From the NCBI RefSeq assembly GCF_964355755.1, contig NC_092671.1, forward strand, positions 22,220,001 to 22,284,000: 64,000 bases of DNA, read 5' to 3'. Below, in pieces: positions 23,906 through 34,835 of this stretch (position 1 is the stretch's first letter; each line of letters starts with the position of its first letter). A program made the position numbers and the translations under genes. The notes beneath the pieces were generated by a model. That model made no database searches. It was not told the origin of the DNA and saw nothing but the letters and a program-made list of their open reading frames with translations. The stretch comes from Antedon mediterranea (Eukaryota; Echinodermata; Crinoidea; Comatulida; Antedonidae).

Positions 23906-24958
23906 ATGTCTATAATGCGTGTAGTGTATATTTCTACCGTAATAACAACGGCAGTATCAGTTGGTATAGTGAAATGGAATGTTTACAATCCTAGCAAAAT
24001 GCTAGGCCCACTGAGTCATCCAAGCATGCTTCAGAGGTATTGTTTTCCAGGCTACGGTGAGCTTCCTGCCCTGGAAATTTGTCAACACATGGACCCTGTT
24101 TATTCCGGGCAACGGCCTAGGAAATTTGGTAAATCAAGAATTCCATATACAAGCAATCATTCTTCAACATTCCAACTACTTCTTTCAGGGGACATTGACA
24201 CAAATCCTGGACCAGATAGGCCTAGGTCTGTTCCAGTTATTCTACCACAACATGGTGGAAGCAACGGTAGTAATGAAAGAAATGAACTTTCTGGAATGTT
24301 TTTCAATGCTAGAAGTATCAACAGTAAGACTCATGCGCTAGAAATGTTCCTCAACAGTCAACGGTTTGATTTTATCTCTATTGTCGAAACTTGGTTGTCC
24401 TTGGATACTATTCTTCTCGTGAGTATGCCTTCAACCCACATCGTATTTCGGAGGGATCGTTCTAACAGGGGTGGTGGTATTCTCACTGCAGTACATACCT
24501 CTCTTGCACCAATTCGTCTAAATGACCTTGAACCTGACGATCTTGAGCTGATATGGGTGATGTGCAGTGGTCACAAATGTAAGTGGCTAATTGGCACCAT
24601 ATACCGTCCTCCGTCATCCACAGTTGCATACTGGGAGAAACTCCAAGTTGCATTAACCAACATCGAACACAAGATTCACGACGTCACAGGTATCATCCTG
24701 CTTGGAGATCTTAACATCGACTGGTTGGTGAACACATCTGGCAAACGTCATTTAGTTGATATAACGGAAACATATGGACTTCTTCAATTAGTCCCAACGT
24801 TCACTCGACCTTCATTGGATGATCCAACAGAAGGAACTCTTATTGATCACTTCTACATGAATCCGTCTGACAGTCTTTCGTTAATACAAACCGCAGACAA
24901 TCCACTTGAATCTGACCACTGTCGAATACAAATTTCAAATGCAAAAAGCTCAACCTGA
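23906..24958 (+). pseudogene. LINE ORF, N-terminus and APE-type endonuclease domain
   Basis: 350 codons from the first ATG. The endonuclease nicks the genomic target so that reverse transcription can be primed there. Residues 6-24 are hydrophobic and could act as a signal anchor. A 2A-like motif ends at about residue 103. The endonuclease spans about 130-340, with the asparagine of FFNARS at about 134, the glutamate of IVETWL at 161, IYRPPSS near 232-238, GDLN at 267-270 and SDH at 336-338, so the family's key residues are visible. The frame stops shortly after SDH, while the reverse transcriptase continues in the next frame. A 1-base shift near 24930, in the A/T-rich stretch after CGAATAC, separates them. 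In intact relatives these domains form one protein. Confidence 0.85.
24188..24214 (+). other. 2A-like ribosome-skipping motif (GDIDTNPGP)
   Basis: Encodes LLLSGDIDTNPGP (motif from G at 24188). The 2A consensus is DxExNPGP; the final Gly-Pro bond is not formed during translation, so two proteins come from one frame. 2A-like motifs are reported in CR1, L2, Crack and Rex1 elements, including those of sea urchin. Here Asp replaces the usual Glu, which may lower activity. It lies between the hydrophobic N-terminus and the endonuclease, where such LINEs usually carry it. Confidence 0.8.
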
Positions 24959-26458
24959 ACCAGCACTTATAAGGCAGTTTTTGTCTTATGCGAATGCCGA
25001 CACTAATCATCTTAACCAGTTATTGCACCTTGCCCCGTGGTGTATGGTGATTGACCATCAAGACATCAACTCATCTTGGGAAGGCTGCCTGGACCTACTA
25101 GAGGCCGCGGTTAGAGACAGTGTCCCAGTGGTGATACGCAAGAAATCCAAGAACAAACCATGGATTACGATCGACATCTTACGGCTAGCCAACAAGAAAC
25201 GAGCTCTGTTTAGAAAGTTTGTGAAGACTCAATCAATGGACATTTGGACTAAATATAAACAAATTAGAAATGATTTAAAATACAAGACCAAAAGAGCGTA
25301 TTATAATTATGTAAATAAGTTGTTTTCATCTCCTGACAACAAACGTAGATTCTGGGGACATGTCAGAATGAAACGTAATTCTTCTTGTGCTAGTGTTTTC
25401 ATGCTTGATGGAACACAAATTGAAAAGCCGGAAGATATCGCTCAGTGCTTTCAAAATGTCTTTTCGTCCGTTTTTGATTATTCTGAGAATATTCCAGATA
25501 CTCCTTTACCTTGTTTATATCCACTACCAACCTTATCTAATGTTTATTTTTCTGTTTCAAAAATCACTAGCATGTTGCAGAAACTTAAAACAAACAAGGC
25601 TGCAGGCCCAGACAACTTGTCTCCCAAGCTTCTCCAGCTCTGTGCCCCGACATTTGCCCCAGTTCTTTACGAGTTGTTTAAAATTTCTATTTCATCAGGT
25701 TGTGTGCCAGAAGGTTGGAAGAGGGCACATGTCACCCCTATCTTTAAGAAAGGAGTGACTGCCGATTTTAACAACTACCGCCCGGTGGCTTTAACATCTG
25801 TTGTCGGTAAATTGCTGGAGAGGCTTGTGGTGCAAGCACTTCTAAAACATGCTACTGAAAATTGCTTGTTTATCGAAAACCAACATGGGTTTTTACCTAA
25901 TAAATCATGTGCCACGCAACTTGCAACTATTATCCATGACTGGTCCTCTATTTTAGATAAAAGATCTCCACCCCATATTGATGCCATTTTTTTAGATATC
26001 TCGAAGACCTTTGACCGGATGCCTCATGACATTCTCCTCAATAGGCTTTCCCAGCAATTTAACATTACTGGTGATATATGGTACTGGTTAAAGTCTTTTT
26101 TAATTGAAAGATACCAAAAGGTTCAATTTAAAGGGTCTTCATCTAACTGGGTGGAGGTAACCAGTGGGGTACCTCAAGGTAGTGTACTTGGTCCCATTCT
26201 TTTTAACTTTTTTATTAACGATATTATTTGTTCACTTAAATGTAAAACTGCTATTTTTGCTGACGATACTCTTATTTATAATGCAATTAACTCTCTTCAG
26301 GATTCTCTAAACCTTCAAGCTGATCTGGACCGACTTGGTCTGTGGAGCCAAGCAAATCGCATGCCTTTCAATGTTATGAAGACGAATATCCTGCATGTCA
26401 CACGTTTGCGTAACAGACAGTTGTCTAAATACCTTTTGTTTGGCTCTCATATTAGTCC
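24931..26458 (+). pseudogene. LINE ORF, reverse transcriptase domain
   Basis: Copies the element RNA into DNA at the nicked target. This frame opens upstream at 24906 but is LINE-homologous only from about 24931, after the frameshift. Visible blocks are KAAGPDNLSP (about 25597), NNYRPVALTS (25773), HGFLPNKSC (25885), the catalytic aspartate in IFLDISKTFD (about 25986-26015), GVPQGSVLGP (about 26166), FADD with the two catalytic aspartates (26256-26267), and a KTN block near 26379. KTFD replaces the more usual KAFD. The frame is open over 500 codons, so the shifts are probably recent. Homology leaves this frame at about 26458 and continues one frame over. Confidence 0.9.
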
Positions 26459-27065
26459 GGTGACATCTTTAAATATCTTGGTGTTACTTTTAACTCAAAA
26501 TTGACCTGGGATGACCATGTCCATGTCATTGTTTCCAAAGCTAAACGTATGTTGGGCTTTGTTTGGAGTGTGGCTGGACATCGACCAGTGCATTTTTGTC
26601 TTTGTACAAAAGTCTTGTTTTGCCCGGTCTAGAGTATGCGCAACCTGCTTGGTTTCCATGGACGAAGTCTTTGTCAGATCAGCTTGAGGGGGTCCATAGG
26701 AGAGCAACTCGTCTTGCTCTCAAACAGCATCGTGGACAGATGTGCTATGAGGAGAGGTTAAATTTGCTTTCAGTTTCATCTTTGTCTGTTAGAAGAGATA
26801 AATTTCTTATTATATTTTGTTTTAAGGTTCTGGTGGGTTTCTGGACTGCAGCACAGTTCATGACTGTATTTTAATAAATACTCGCCACAATGATCGCTTG
26901 TGCTTCAGACATCAAGCATCAAGGACACAGGCTTTTTTTTATTCTATAGCAATCAGGTTACCCCGTGTCTGGGACCAGCTTCCCAGACCGTTGACAGATG
27001 CTGCAGTCCTAGAAAGCCCATCAGCCTTCATTAGAAAAGTTCATATTCATTTTGATTCACTGTAA
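26459..27065 (+). pseudogene. LINE ORF, C-terminal region in three frames
   Basis: The continuation reads GDIFKYLGVTFNSKLTWDDH from 26459 in one frame. It shifts near 26580 to a second frame giving LYKSLVLPGLEYAQPAW and HRRATRLAL. It shifts again near 26835 to a third giving GFLDCSTVHDC, then RVWDQLPRPL, and ends at a TAA at 27063-27065. These are the conserved post-RT blocks of this LINE group. At least two indels are therefore present here, in addition to the one between endonuclease and reverse transcriptase. Confidence 0.8.
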
Positions 27066-27240
27066 CTGTTTTTTGTCTTTGTGTCTTTTATGTGTAAACT
27101 GACTTTGGGGTTGGGTCAACCGGCTCAGCTACAGTGATTAAGTTCACTTAGGTTGACCCTGGTCTCCCCAATTTCAGTTTTTTTTGTTTTCTATATACTT
27201 AAATAGACCAAATAAATAATGAAATGAAATGAAATGAAAG
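27066..27240 (+). other. LINE 3' UTR and GAAAT tail
   Basis: About 175 bases after the stop. It includes GGTTGGGTCAACC (27110-27122), an imperfect inverted pair with GGTTGACCCTGG (27151-27162), a T-run, and about four GAAAT units. The 3' UTR and short tail are what the LINE's reverse transcriptase normally recognises in this group. The 13-base palindrome-like element could form a small stem in the RNA. Confidence 0.7.
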
Positions 27241-27758
27241 TTGGCATGGGTACGTGTCGACCAGGGGTGAATCGACCAGAGTACACCCGGCCGCCCTACT
27301 AGAGCATATGCTACAGGCCTGCAGGAATGGGAAATCTGCCCTAGCTATAGGCATAGGCCTACATTGGGACGCCCAAAAAAGCCATCCTATGAGCATAAAA
27401 AGGCCTCGTAGAGCAAGACATGTTAACATATACTACACAGTACTAGTACGTCTACCATTTATTATAGTTCCATGGTACTACGGATCACTACTATCTAGGT
27501 CTAGTAGGCTAGGGTAGGTTTCCAGCAATTTTTTCAGGAGGGCATGTGAGAGGTGAGGTAGGTTAGCCCAGCCAGGCTAAACTAACATGTAAGTAGTATT
27601 CTACCATGGGATGGGAACGAGTCGGCATGGGGGTACGGGTTGATCTTTATCCGTATTCTAGGGGGCTGGTCAACCCGTAACGTACCCATGTCAACTCGTA
27701 CCAAACTTGGCTAACTCGTACCCAAATAATTGGTCAACTCGTACCAATAGCTTTATAG
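27241..27758 (+). repeat. Left TIR, inner segment
   Basis: Reverse complement of about 30715-31242, resuming at TTGGCATGGGTACG directly after the LINE tail. It contains repeated ACTCGTACC/GGTACGAGT-type motifs, most densely at about 27622-27746. Small differences from the right arm include a loss near 27522 (CAGCAATTTTTTCAGG against a longer stretch holding AATTTCGGTCGCG on the right arm). Confidence 0.85.
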
Positions 27759-30714
27759 CTTTATTGATAGTTTATTGATGTTTTTTGTATATGTTTTTAA
27801 GCAAAATTCTATCCATAACCCTAATTTTTAATGTTCAATGTGATATTTATTGAAGTGCTTTGAATACGTTGACGAAATTTGGAGGTATGACACCTTGTTA
27901 GGAGTAGAATCAGCTTCCAGCATTAAATGTTAAAAATAAGTTTATATTACTCATTAATTAATAATAATTATTAATAAATTAATAGAAAACTAGCGAGGGC
28001 GCTTTTCGACAAGGAAATGAATGATTTTTTATGTGTGTTATTTTTCCGCTCGAGTTTATTCAATGTAGTGTAATATACACTGTTACATACTATTTTATTG
28101 GGAAGTAATTATTTTTGTGTGAATCTTCTTGGAGTTGTTTGAAAGCCTATCCACTTATTTCTTTTCTTCAGAAAACATCTAATTTAGGTCTTAAAGTGAC
28201 AAAAATACACCTCACATCACCAACCTCCAACACACCAGATTCTACCAACACACACTTCATCTCCTGAACTAACATAGTACAGTATAAATCAAATTAATTG
28301 TTTAAAATTTTTTTATTGAAATCAATCTGCCTCAAAAAATATTATAATACTAACAATAACAGAAAGGTAGATAGGTATTTTAATAATTTTTAAACTTAAA
28401 AATGTAAAAAAATACTGAATAAAAGTTTATACATACATTATAAATGAAATAAAATAACTACTATTTTAGTAATGCATACACAAGTACAGAATATCAGATT
28501 TCAATGAATTATGTTTCTAAATATGGCATTATTAGGCTAATTTGATTTGAGAAAACATTAATGCCATTGGCCTATACGAAAAATCAATGCAATTAGACAA
28601 AATAGTTACATAAACAATTAATACTAATATTGGTAGGCATAACATAATAGTGTATATAAACTTTCCTTAAATATAAACAGTATAGGGCCTTACCAATTTA
28701 TTTAATACATAATATATGAACTATATTACACAAAAGAAATATCAATGAATTTATAAGGACATGATGATTATCAAAAATAGTCAATATAATTTAATATTAT
28801 GTTCATATTATTATATCATAGAGATTTTGAAAAACATAGTTTGGTAACATTTAGTTTCTGTTTCAGACCTTTAATATTTGGAAATAACATAATAATTATA
28901 AAACATTCTTTTTTTTTAATGCCATTATGCGGTTAAAAACAAGTACAGCAGTATGCATATGTAGATACAGTACACATATTGTGAGAACACAATTTCAATA
29001 ATTTCTTTGTTAGTTATCAACCTAGGGGTTAAATTTTTGGGAAAACATTGGTTCATTGGTTTATTTTTTATATAAATTATATGTGCAGAAATTCGTTCTT
29101 CTAGCCTCAGATCATTCCTGAAGCTAGACATAAATCACCCAAATTAGTATTAAGTAATTAAATGAATAGTAGATGAAGTACAGTACAAATACATGTTTCA
29201 GGAGGATACTTTATGTTAAAGGTGATAATTTTACCCTGATGAAATGTATTCAATTACCAGGTTGAAGTATGGTGGAAACACTACTATATGGCAAATTAAA
29301 TGTACTCATATAGAACACAGTCAGTTCTACTAAGGTTAGAGGTGTGCCACAATTTGAGAAAAGTGGACACATGACTTTTTCAATAGTAAATTCATTACCA
29401 GCATTATAAATAAAATTTTAAAAAGATGAGAATGCAAGTAAATATCAGATTCATGGTCCTCATTATACACAATGATTTTCTACTATCACATATTAAAATA
29501 TAAAACAATCATATAGCCTTTAATGAATTTACATGGAGGTCTATCCAAATAAATTTAAATAAAAGGGTCGTAATATGTCTTCGTCTCCAGTTCGTGGAAA
29601 TTGAAGTTAGGATTCCATCATTTCAACAACAAAAAATATTCAAAATTTTCCTGCCAGTTTGCGTTCAAGAGTACAACCTGCTTAGTTTTTAATACGAGTA
29701 CTGCTTTCTATACACATAACTTTGATTTCTGAAAAAAAAAAACAACTCTGTAATAATGTACTTTAATTACTGTAATAATCTAGGCGTAGATTATGTTGAC
29801 CAGACCAGTGAGAGGACGATCGACTGTACAGTACTAACATAAGTCCACTAGGTGGATGCAACTTATTTCTTGTCTACAAAGTGTACAGTAGTATGCTAAT
29901 AGTACTATTATTAGATTAGGTAGTTGGAGTAGTTTGGAGAGATACATCTATTTATAAGAGAGTACTTTATTATTATAGATATAATACCAATAGGTACCAT
30001 GTATTGGGATGCAATTCAACAGTTATGAATAAAAAAAAGCCTCTAGGCCTATGCTTTTTTCTGGCTGTGAAATATAAAATTGTTAAATGAAAAAGAAAAT
30101 TTAGGGTGATCATCCCAGTATTTACAGTCTAAATTTGATCTTTATGCAACAATAGGCATAAACGATTTTTTAATTAACAGGTATAAAAGCAAATTAAAAG
30201 CCCTACGTACTCTGTATGTTGGAGGAAATAAGCATAAGTGCAAATAAATCCTTGACCACAGGATGTAATTCACTATTTGGAATCAGTAGTACACGACTAT
30301 GGTGTTGGACCATAATGTGGTCCAGGTTGACGGGCCAGGAATGATGGTAGTGCCCAGTATACAGTGTAGTTTAGCCTCAAGGCAATACCATGTTGCTGAA
30401 TTAGCTTGGAGAAATACACTAGAGATTTCATGAGATTTGGTGTGTGATGATTCAGTTTGATAATTAGCTGTGAAAAAAAATTGTTGAATTATGAAGAAAA
30501 TATTGTAAACTATAACAAGGAAGTTATACTATAGTATAATTAAGGGGTAACCGTAAAATATATTATAATAATAAATGCAATGGGAATTACTATTACTACT
30601 AATATTATGTATACAATACAATATTACAGTTAAATTCATAGGTCGCTATTATTTTATTATTATAAGGAAATCTGTTTTAGAATGAGAAAAAAACGTCCCA
30701 ACCTAGATTTGAAC
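27759..30714. other. Interior of the DNA element, AT-rich and non-coding
   Basis: Almost 3 kb between the inverted repeats. I find no frame with recognisable motifs; a 68-codon minus-strand frame at 28925-29131 is lysine- and isoleucine-rich with no domain and is probably chance. A palindromic AT tract (ATTAATTAATAATAATTATT) lies near 27953. GGGTAACCGT and similar short strings occur without pattern. Transposase could have been lost by deletion, or the element may always have been non-autonomous. Confidence 0.6.
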
Positions 30715-31624
30715 CTATAAAGCTATTGGTACGAGTTGACCAATTATTTGGGTACGAGTTAGCCAAGTTTGGTACGAGTTGACATGGGTACGTTACGGGT
30801 TGACCAGCCCCCTAGAATACGGATAAAGATCAACCCGTACCCCCATGCCGACTCGTTCCCATCCCATGATAGAATACTACTTACATGTTAGTTTAGCCTA
30901 GCTGGGCTAACCTACCTCAACTCTCACATGCCCTCCTGAAAAAACGCGACCGAAATTAATGGAAACCTACCCTAGCCTACTAGACCTATATAGTAGTGAT
31001 CCATAGTACCATGGAACTATAATAAATGGTAGACGTACTAGTACTGTGTAGTATATGTTAACATGTCTTGCTCTACGAGGCCTTTTTATGCTCATAGGAT
31101 GGCTTTTTGAGCGTCCCAATGTAGGCCTATGCCTATAGCTAGGGCAGATTTCCCATTCCTGCAGGCCTGTAGCCTATTCTCTAGTAGGGCGGCCGGGTGT
31201 ACTCTGGTCGATTCACCCCTGGTCGACTCGTACCCATGCCAACTCGTACTTAACTTCCTACCCTAAACTCGTATCCAACCAAATAATTGGTTGATTTCCC
31301 GCTAGACTAGTAGGCCTAGCCTAGCTACAATATTCATTATGCCCTGCTAAAAAGGTAGATGAGCTACTAGACTAATTACGTAATTCGTATAATAATAACA
31401 ATAATTGACTAGAACGCCTAAAAGCGGCGGAAAACACCTATCCATACTTGCATGGCAGTACGAAAATCTTCCTATGGTTGTACATCATTGTAAATTGTCA
31501 ACACACACTGTGCTACAGACAGTGTACCGTGTGTTAAAAGTACAGCATTTATAGCAGACAGCAACGTGTATAACTTGCTATAGTTTTACAGATAGCACCT
31601 GTGGACAGTAGCAGAATCGAGTGC
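30715..31624 (-). repeat. Right TIR (uninterrupted)
   Basis: Intact inverted copy of the left arm. It preserves the pre-insertion sequence of the LINE target, TTGGCATG joined to ACGAG (plus strand CATGCCAACTCGT at about 31236-31248). The inner end has four GGTACGAGTTGACC-like motifs between 30726 and 30806. A second cluster (GACTCGTACCC, AACTCGTACTT, AACTCGTATCC) lies at about 31224-31280. Confidence 0.85.
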
Positions 31625-31630
31625 TATGTT
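31625..31630. repeat. Target site duplication, right (TATGTT)
   Basis: Pairs with 23400-23405. One extra C at 31624 separates it from the last clear TIR base, so the duplication could be 6 bp, or 7 bp with a mismatch. Confidence 0.55.
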
Positions 31631-31851
31631 AATCATTCGCGGTCAACACGCAACACTGTTAAATTTTGATGCTGTTAATATTTACATTAGAATATTGTTC
31701 AAATCATGTAATTAAAACATTTTCCGGGCGGGAACCCAGCAGCTCTCGAAAAGAACTCCAGGTGGAAAAGAAGCTCACCCATGAGTACTGAATATGAAGG
31801 AGTACATTGGCTTCTTTTGGAGGCTTTATGGCAGTCTTTTTACATGTATTT
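31625..31851. repeat. Flank repeat, copy 2, right part, and junction to array C
   Basis: 31625-31720 continues the split flank repeat (compare 22636-22750). 31721-31851 is non-coding, with TTTTCCGGGCGGGAACCC and GAAGCTCACCCATGAG, and ends at the satellite boundary near 31852. The satellite resumes at a different point of the monomer (TTTCAAAAACAATAC) from where array B faded out. This is therefore not a clean insertion into the satellite. Confidence 0.55.
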
Positions 31852-34835
31852 GATTTCAAAAACAATACTTATTTTCAATTTAAAAAAAAAAAAAAATATT
31901 CCTAGAGGTTCGAACCCACTACTGACAGAATTCAAACCTGAGCATTACCGGTTACGCCACAAACCAGTAGATGAGTGAAGAGCTGATAATAGTCTATTTA
32001 TATGAAATGAATGATCCATCAATGTAAAATGAAGTTATGCAACTTTGTTTCTGATTTAAAAAAAGGTCCACTTGGTTAGGCTTGACATTTAAAACCATAA
32101 AAATATCTCACTTTCAAAAACAATATTTATTTTCAAATAAAAAAAAAAGAAAAAAAATATCCGTAGAAGTTCGAACCCACTATTGAAATCACTCAAACCT
32201 GAGCATTACCCGTTACGCCGCAAACCAGTATATGATTGAAAAGCTGATAATAGTCTATTTATATGAAAAGGATGATCAATCAATGAAAAATAATGCCATG
32301 CAACTTTGTTTCTGATTTTAAAAAAGGTTCACTTGTTTAGGCCTGACAGTTGCAACCCTCAAAATATCTCACTTTCAAAAACAATATTTATTTTCAATTA
32401 AAAAAGAAGAAAAAAATACCCGTATAGGTTCGAACCCACTACTGAGAGCACTCAAACCTGAGCACCCGTTACGCCACAAACCAGTAGATGACTCAGGAGC
32501 TGATAATAGTCTATATATATGAAATGAATGATCAATCAATGAAAAATAATGCCATGCAACTTTGTTTCTTATTTTAAAAAAGGTCCACTTGTTTAGGCCT
32601 GACATTTACAACCCTCAAAATATCTCACTTTCAAAAACCATATTTATTTTCAATTTAAAAAAGAAAAGAAAAAAAATATCCCTATATGTTCGACCCACTA
32701 CTCAGAGCACTCAAACCTGAGCATTACCCGTTACGCCACAAACCAGTAGATGACTGAAGAGCTGATAATAGTCTATTTATATGAAATGAATGATCAATCA
32801 ATGAAAAATAATGCCATGCAACTTTGTTTCTGATTTAAAAAAAGATCCATTTGTTTGGGCCTGACATTCACAACCCTCAAAATATCTCACTTTCAAAAAC
32901 AATATTTATTTTCAATTTAAAAAAAAAACAAATCCCTAGAGGTTCGAACCCACTACTGAGAGCACTCAAACCTGAGCATTATCCGTTACTCCACAAACCA
33001 GTAGATGACTGAGGGGCTGATAATAGTCTATTTATATGAAATAAATGATCAATCAATGAAAAATAATGTCATGCAACTTTGTTTCTGATTTTAAAAAAGG
33101 TCCACTTGTTTAGGCCTGACATTTACAACCCTCAAAATATCTCACTTTCAAAAACAATATTATTTTCAATTAAAAAAAAAAAAGAAAAAAAATATTCGTA
33201 GAGGTTCGAACCCACTACTGAGAGAACTCAAACCTGAGCATTATCCGTTACTCCACAAACCAGTAGATGACTGAGGGGCTGATAATAGTCTATTTATATG
33301 AAATAAATGATCAATCAATGAAAAATAATGTCATGCAACTTTGTTTCTGATTTTAAAAAAGGTCCACTTGTTTAGGCCTGACATTTACAACCCTCAAAAT
33401 ATCTCACTTTCAAAAACAATATTATTTTCAATTAAAAAAAAAAAGAAAAAAAATATTCGTAGAGGTTCGAAACCACTACTGCGAGAACTCAAACCTGAGC
33501 ACTACCGGTTACACCACAAACCAGTAGATGACTGAAGAGCTGATAACAGTCTATTTATATGCAATGAATGATCAATCAATGAAAAATAATGCCATGCAAC
33601 TTTGTTTCTGATTGAAAAAAATGTTCACTTGTTTAGGCCTGACATTTACAACCCTCAAAATATCTCACTTTCAAAAACAATATTTATTTTCAAATAAAAA
33701 AAAATATCTTTACAGGTTGGAACACGCTACTGAGAGCACTCAAACCTGGGTATAACCCGTTACGCCACAAACCAGTAGATAACTGAAGCGCTAATAATAG
33801 TCTATTTATATGAAATTAATGATCAATCAATGAAAAATAATGCCATGCAACTTTGTTTCTGATTTTAAAAAAGGTTCACTTGTTTAGGCCTGACATTTAC
33901 AACCCTCAAAATATCTCACTTTCAAAAACAATATTATTTTCAATAAAAAAAAAAAAGAAATAACATATCCGTAGAGGTTCGAACCCACTAGTGAGAGCAC
34001 TCAAACTTGAGTATTACCCGTTAGGCCACAAACCAGTAGATGACTGAAGAGCTGATAATACTCTATTTATATGAAATAAATAATAAATCAATGAAAAATA
34101 ATGCCATGCAACTTTGTTTCTGATTTTAAAAAAGATTCATTTGTTTAGGCTTGACATTTACAACCCTCAAAATATCTCACTTTAAAAAAAATATTTATTT
34201 TCAATTAAAAAAAAAAGAAAAGAAATATCCCTAGAGGTTCGAACCCACTACTGCGAGCACTCAAACTTGAGCATTACCCGTTACGCCTCAAACCAGTAGA
34301 TGACTGAAGAGCTGATAATACTCTATTTATATGAAATAAATAATAAATCAATGAAAAATAATGCCATGCAACTTTGTTTCTGATTTTAAAAAAGGTTCAC
34401 TTGTTTAGGCCTGACATTTACAACCCTCAAAATATCTCACTTTCAAAAACAATATTTATTTTCAATTAAAAAAAAAAGAAAAGAAATATCCCTAGAGGTT
34501 CGAACCCAATACTGCGAGCACTCAAACTTGAGCATTACCCGTTACGCCACAAACCAGTAGATGACTGAAGAGCTGACAATACTCTATTTATATGAAATAA
34601 ATAATAAATCAATGAAAAATAATGTCATGCAACATTGTTTCTGATTTTAAAAAAGGTTCACTTGTTTAGGCCTGACATTTACAACCCTCAAAATATCTCA
34701 CTTTCAAAAACAATATTTATTTTAAATAAAAAAAAAAAAGAAACAAAATATCCGTAGAGGTTCGAACCCACTAGTGAGAGCACTCAAACTTGAGCATTAC
34801 CCGTTACGCCACAAACCAGTAGATGACTGAAGAGC

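Larger units (their letters stand above)
23788..27240 (+). mobile_element. CR1/L2-like (Jockey superfamily) LINE, frameshifted
   Basis: Non-LTR retrotransposon of 3.45 kb lying exactly between two parts of the left TIR that are contiguous in the right TIR, so both ends are mapped to within a base or two. Order: short 5' leader, N-terminal region with a 2A-like peptide, APE-type endonuclease, reverse transcriptase, C-terminal region, 3' UTR, and a tail of about four GAAAT units (27219-27239). The short-repeat tail instead of poly(A), and the APE endonuclease, fit the CR1/L2/Crack/Rex1 group. Any target duplication is at most 1-2 bases. Three or more frame changes in the ORF show that this copy is dead. 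It looks near full length for the group. Confidence 0.9.
23406..31624. mobile_element. Non-autonomous DNA element with ~900-bp TIRs, split by a LINE
   Basis: Left arm 23406-23787 plus 27241-27758 and right arm 30715-31624 are inverted copies with few mismatches. The tips read CACCCGATTCTGC on the left and, reverse complemented, CACTCGATTCTGC on the right. TATGTT flanks both sides; one extra C lies between the right tip and its flank, so the exact end is uncertain by one base. Without the LINE the element is about 4.8 kb. The interior has no transposase-like frame, so it would need help from elsewhere. Very long TIRs with 6-bp duplications occur in a few superfamilies such as Polinton and IS3EU, and foldback-type elements also have long arms. 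I cannot assign it. Confidence 0.75.

Noticed and set aside
25775-25987. Minus-strand frames within the LINE (25775-25987, 26495-26707, 27199-27429).
   Set aside because: The first two are antisense shadows of the reverse transcriptase and C-terminal coding region. The third spans the LINE tail and the TIR and has no motif.
28925-29131. Minus-strand 68-codon frame inside the DNA element.
   Set aside because: No motif, AT-rich composition, and no neighbouring transposon genes. This length is expected by chance.
23406-31624. Polinton/Maverick identity, from the 6-bp duplication and long TIRs.
   Set aside because: No polymerase B, integrase, protease or capsid frame is present, and the element is far shorter than typical Polintons. 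The TIR tips do not begin with AG as is usual there.
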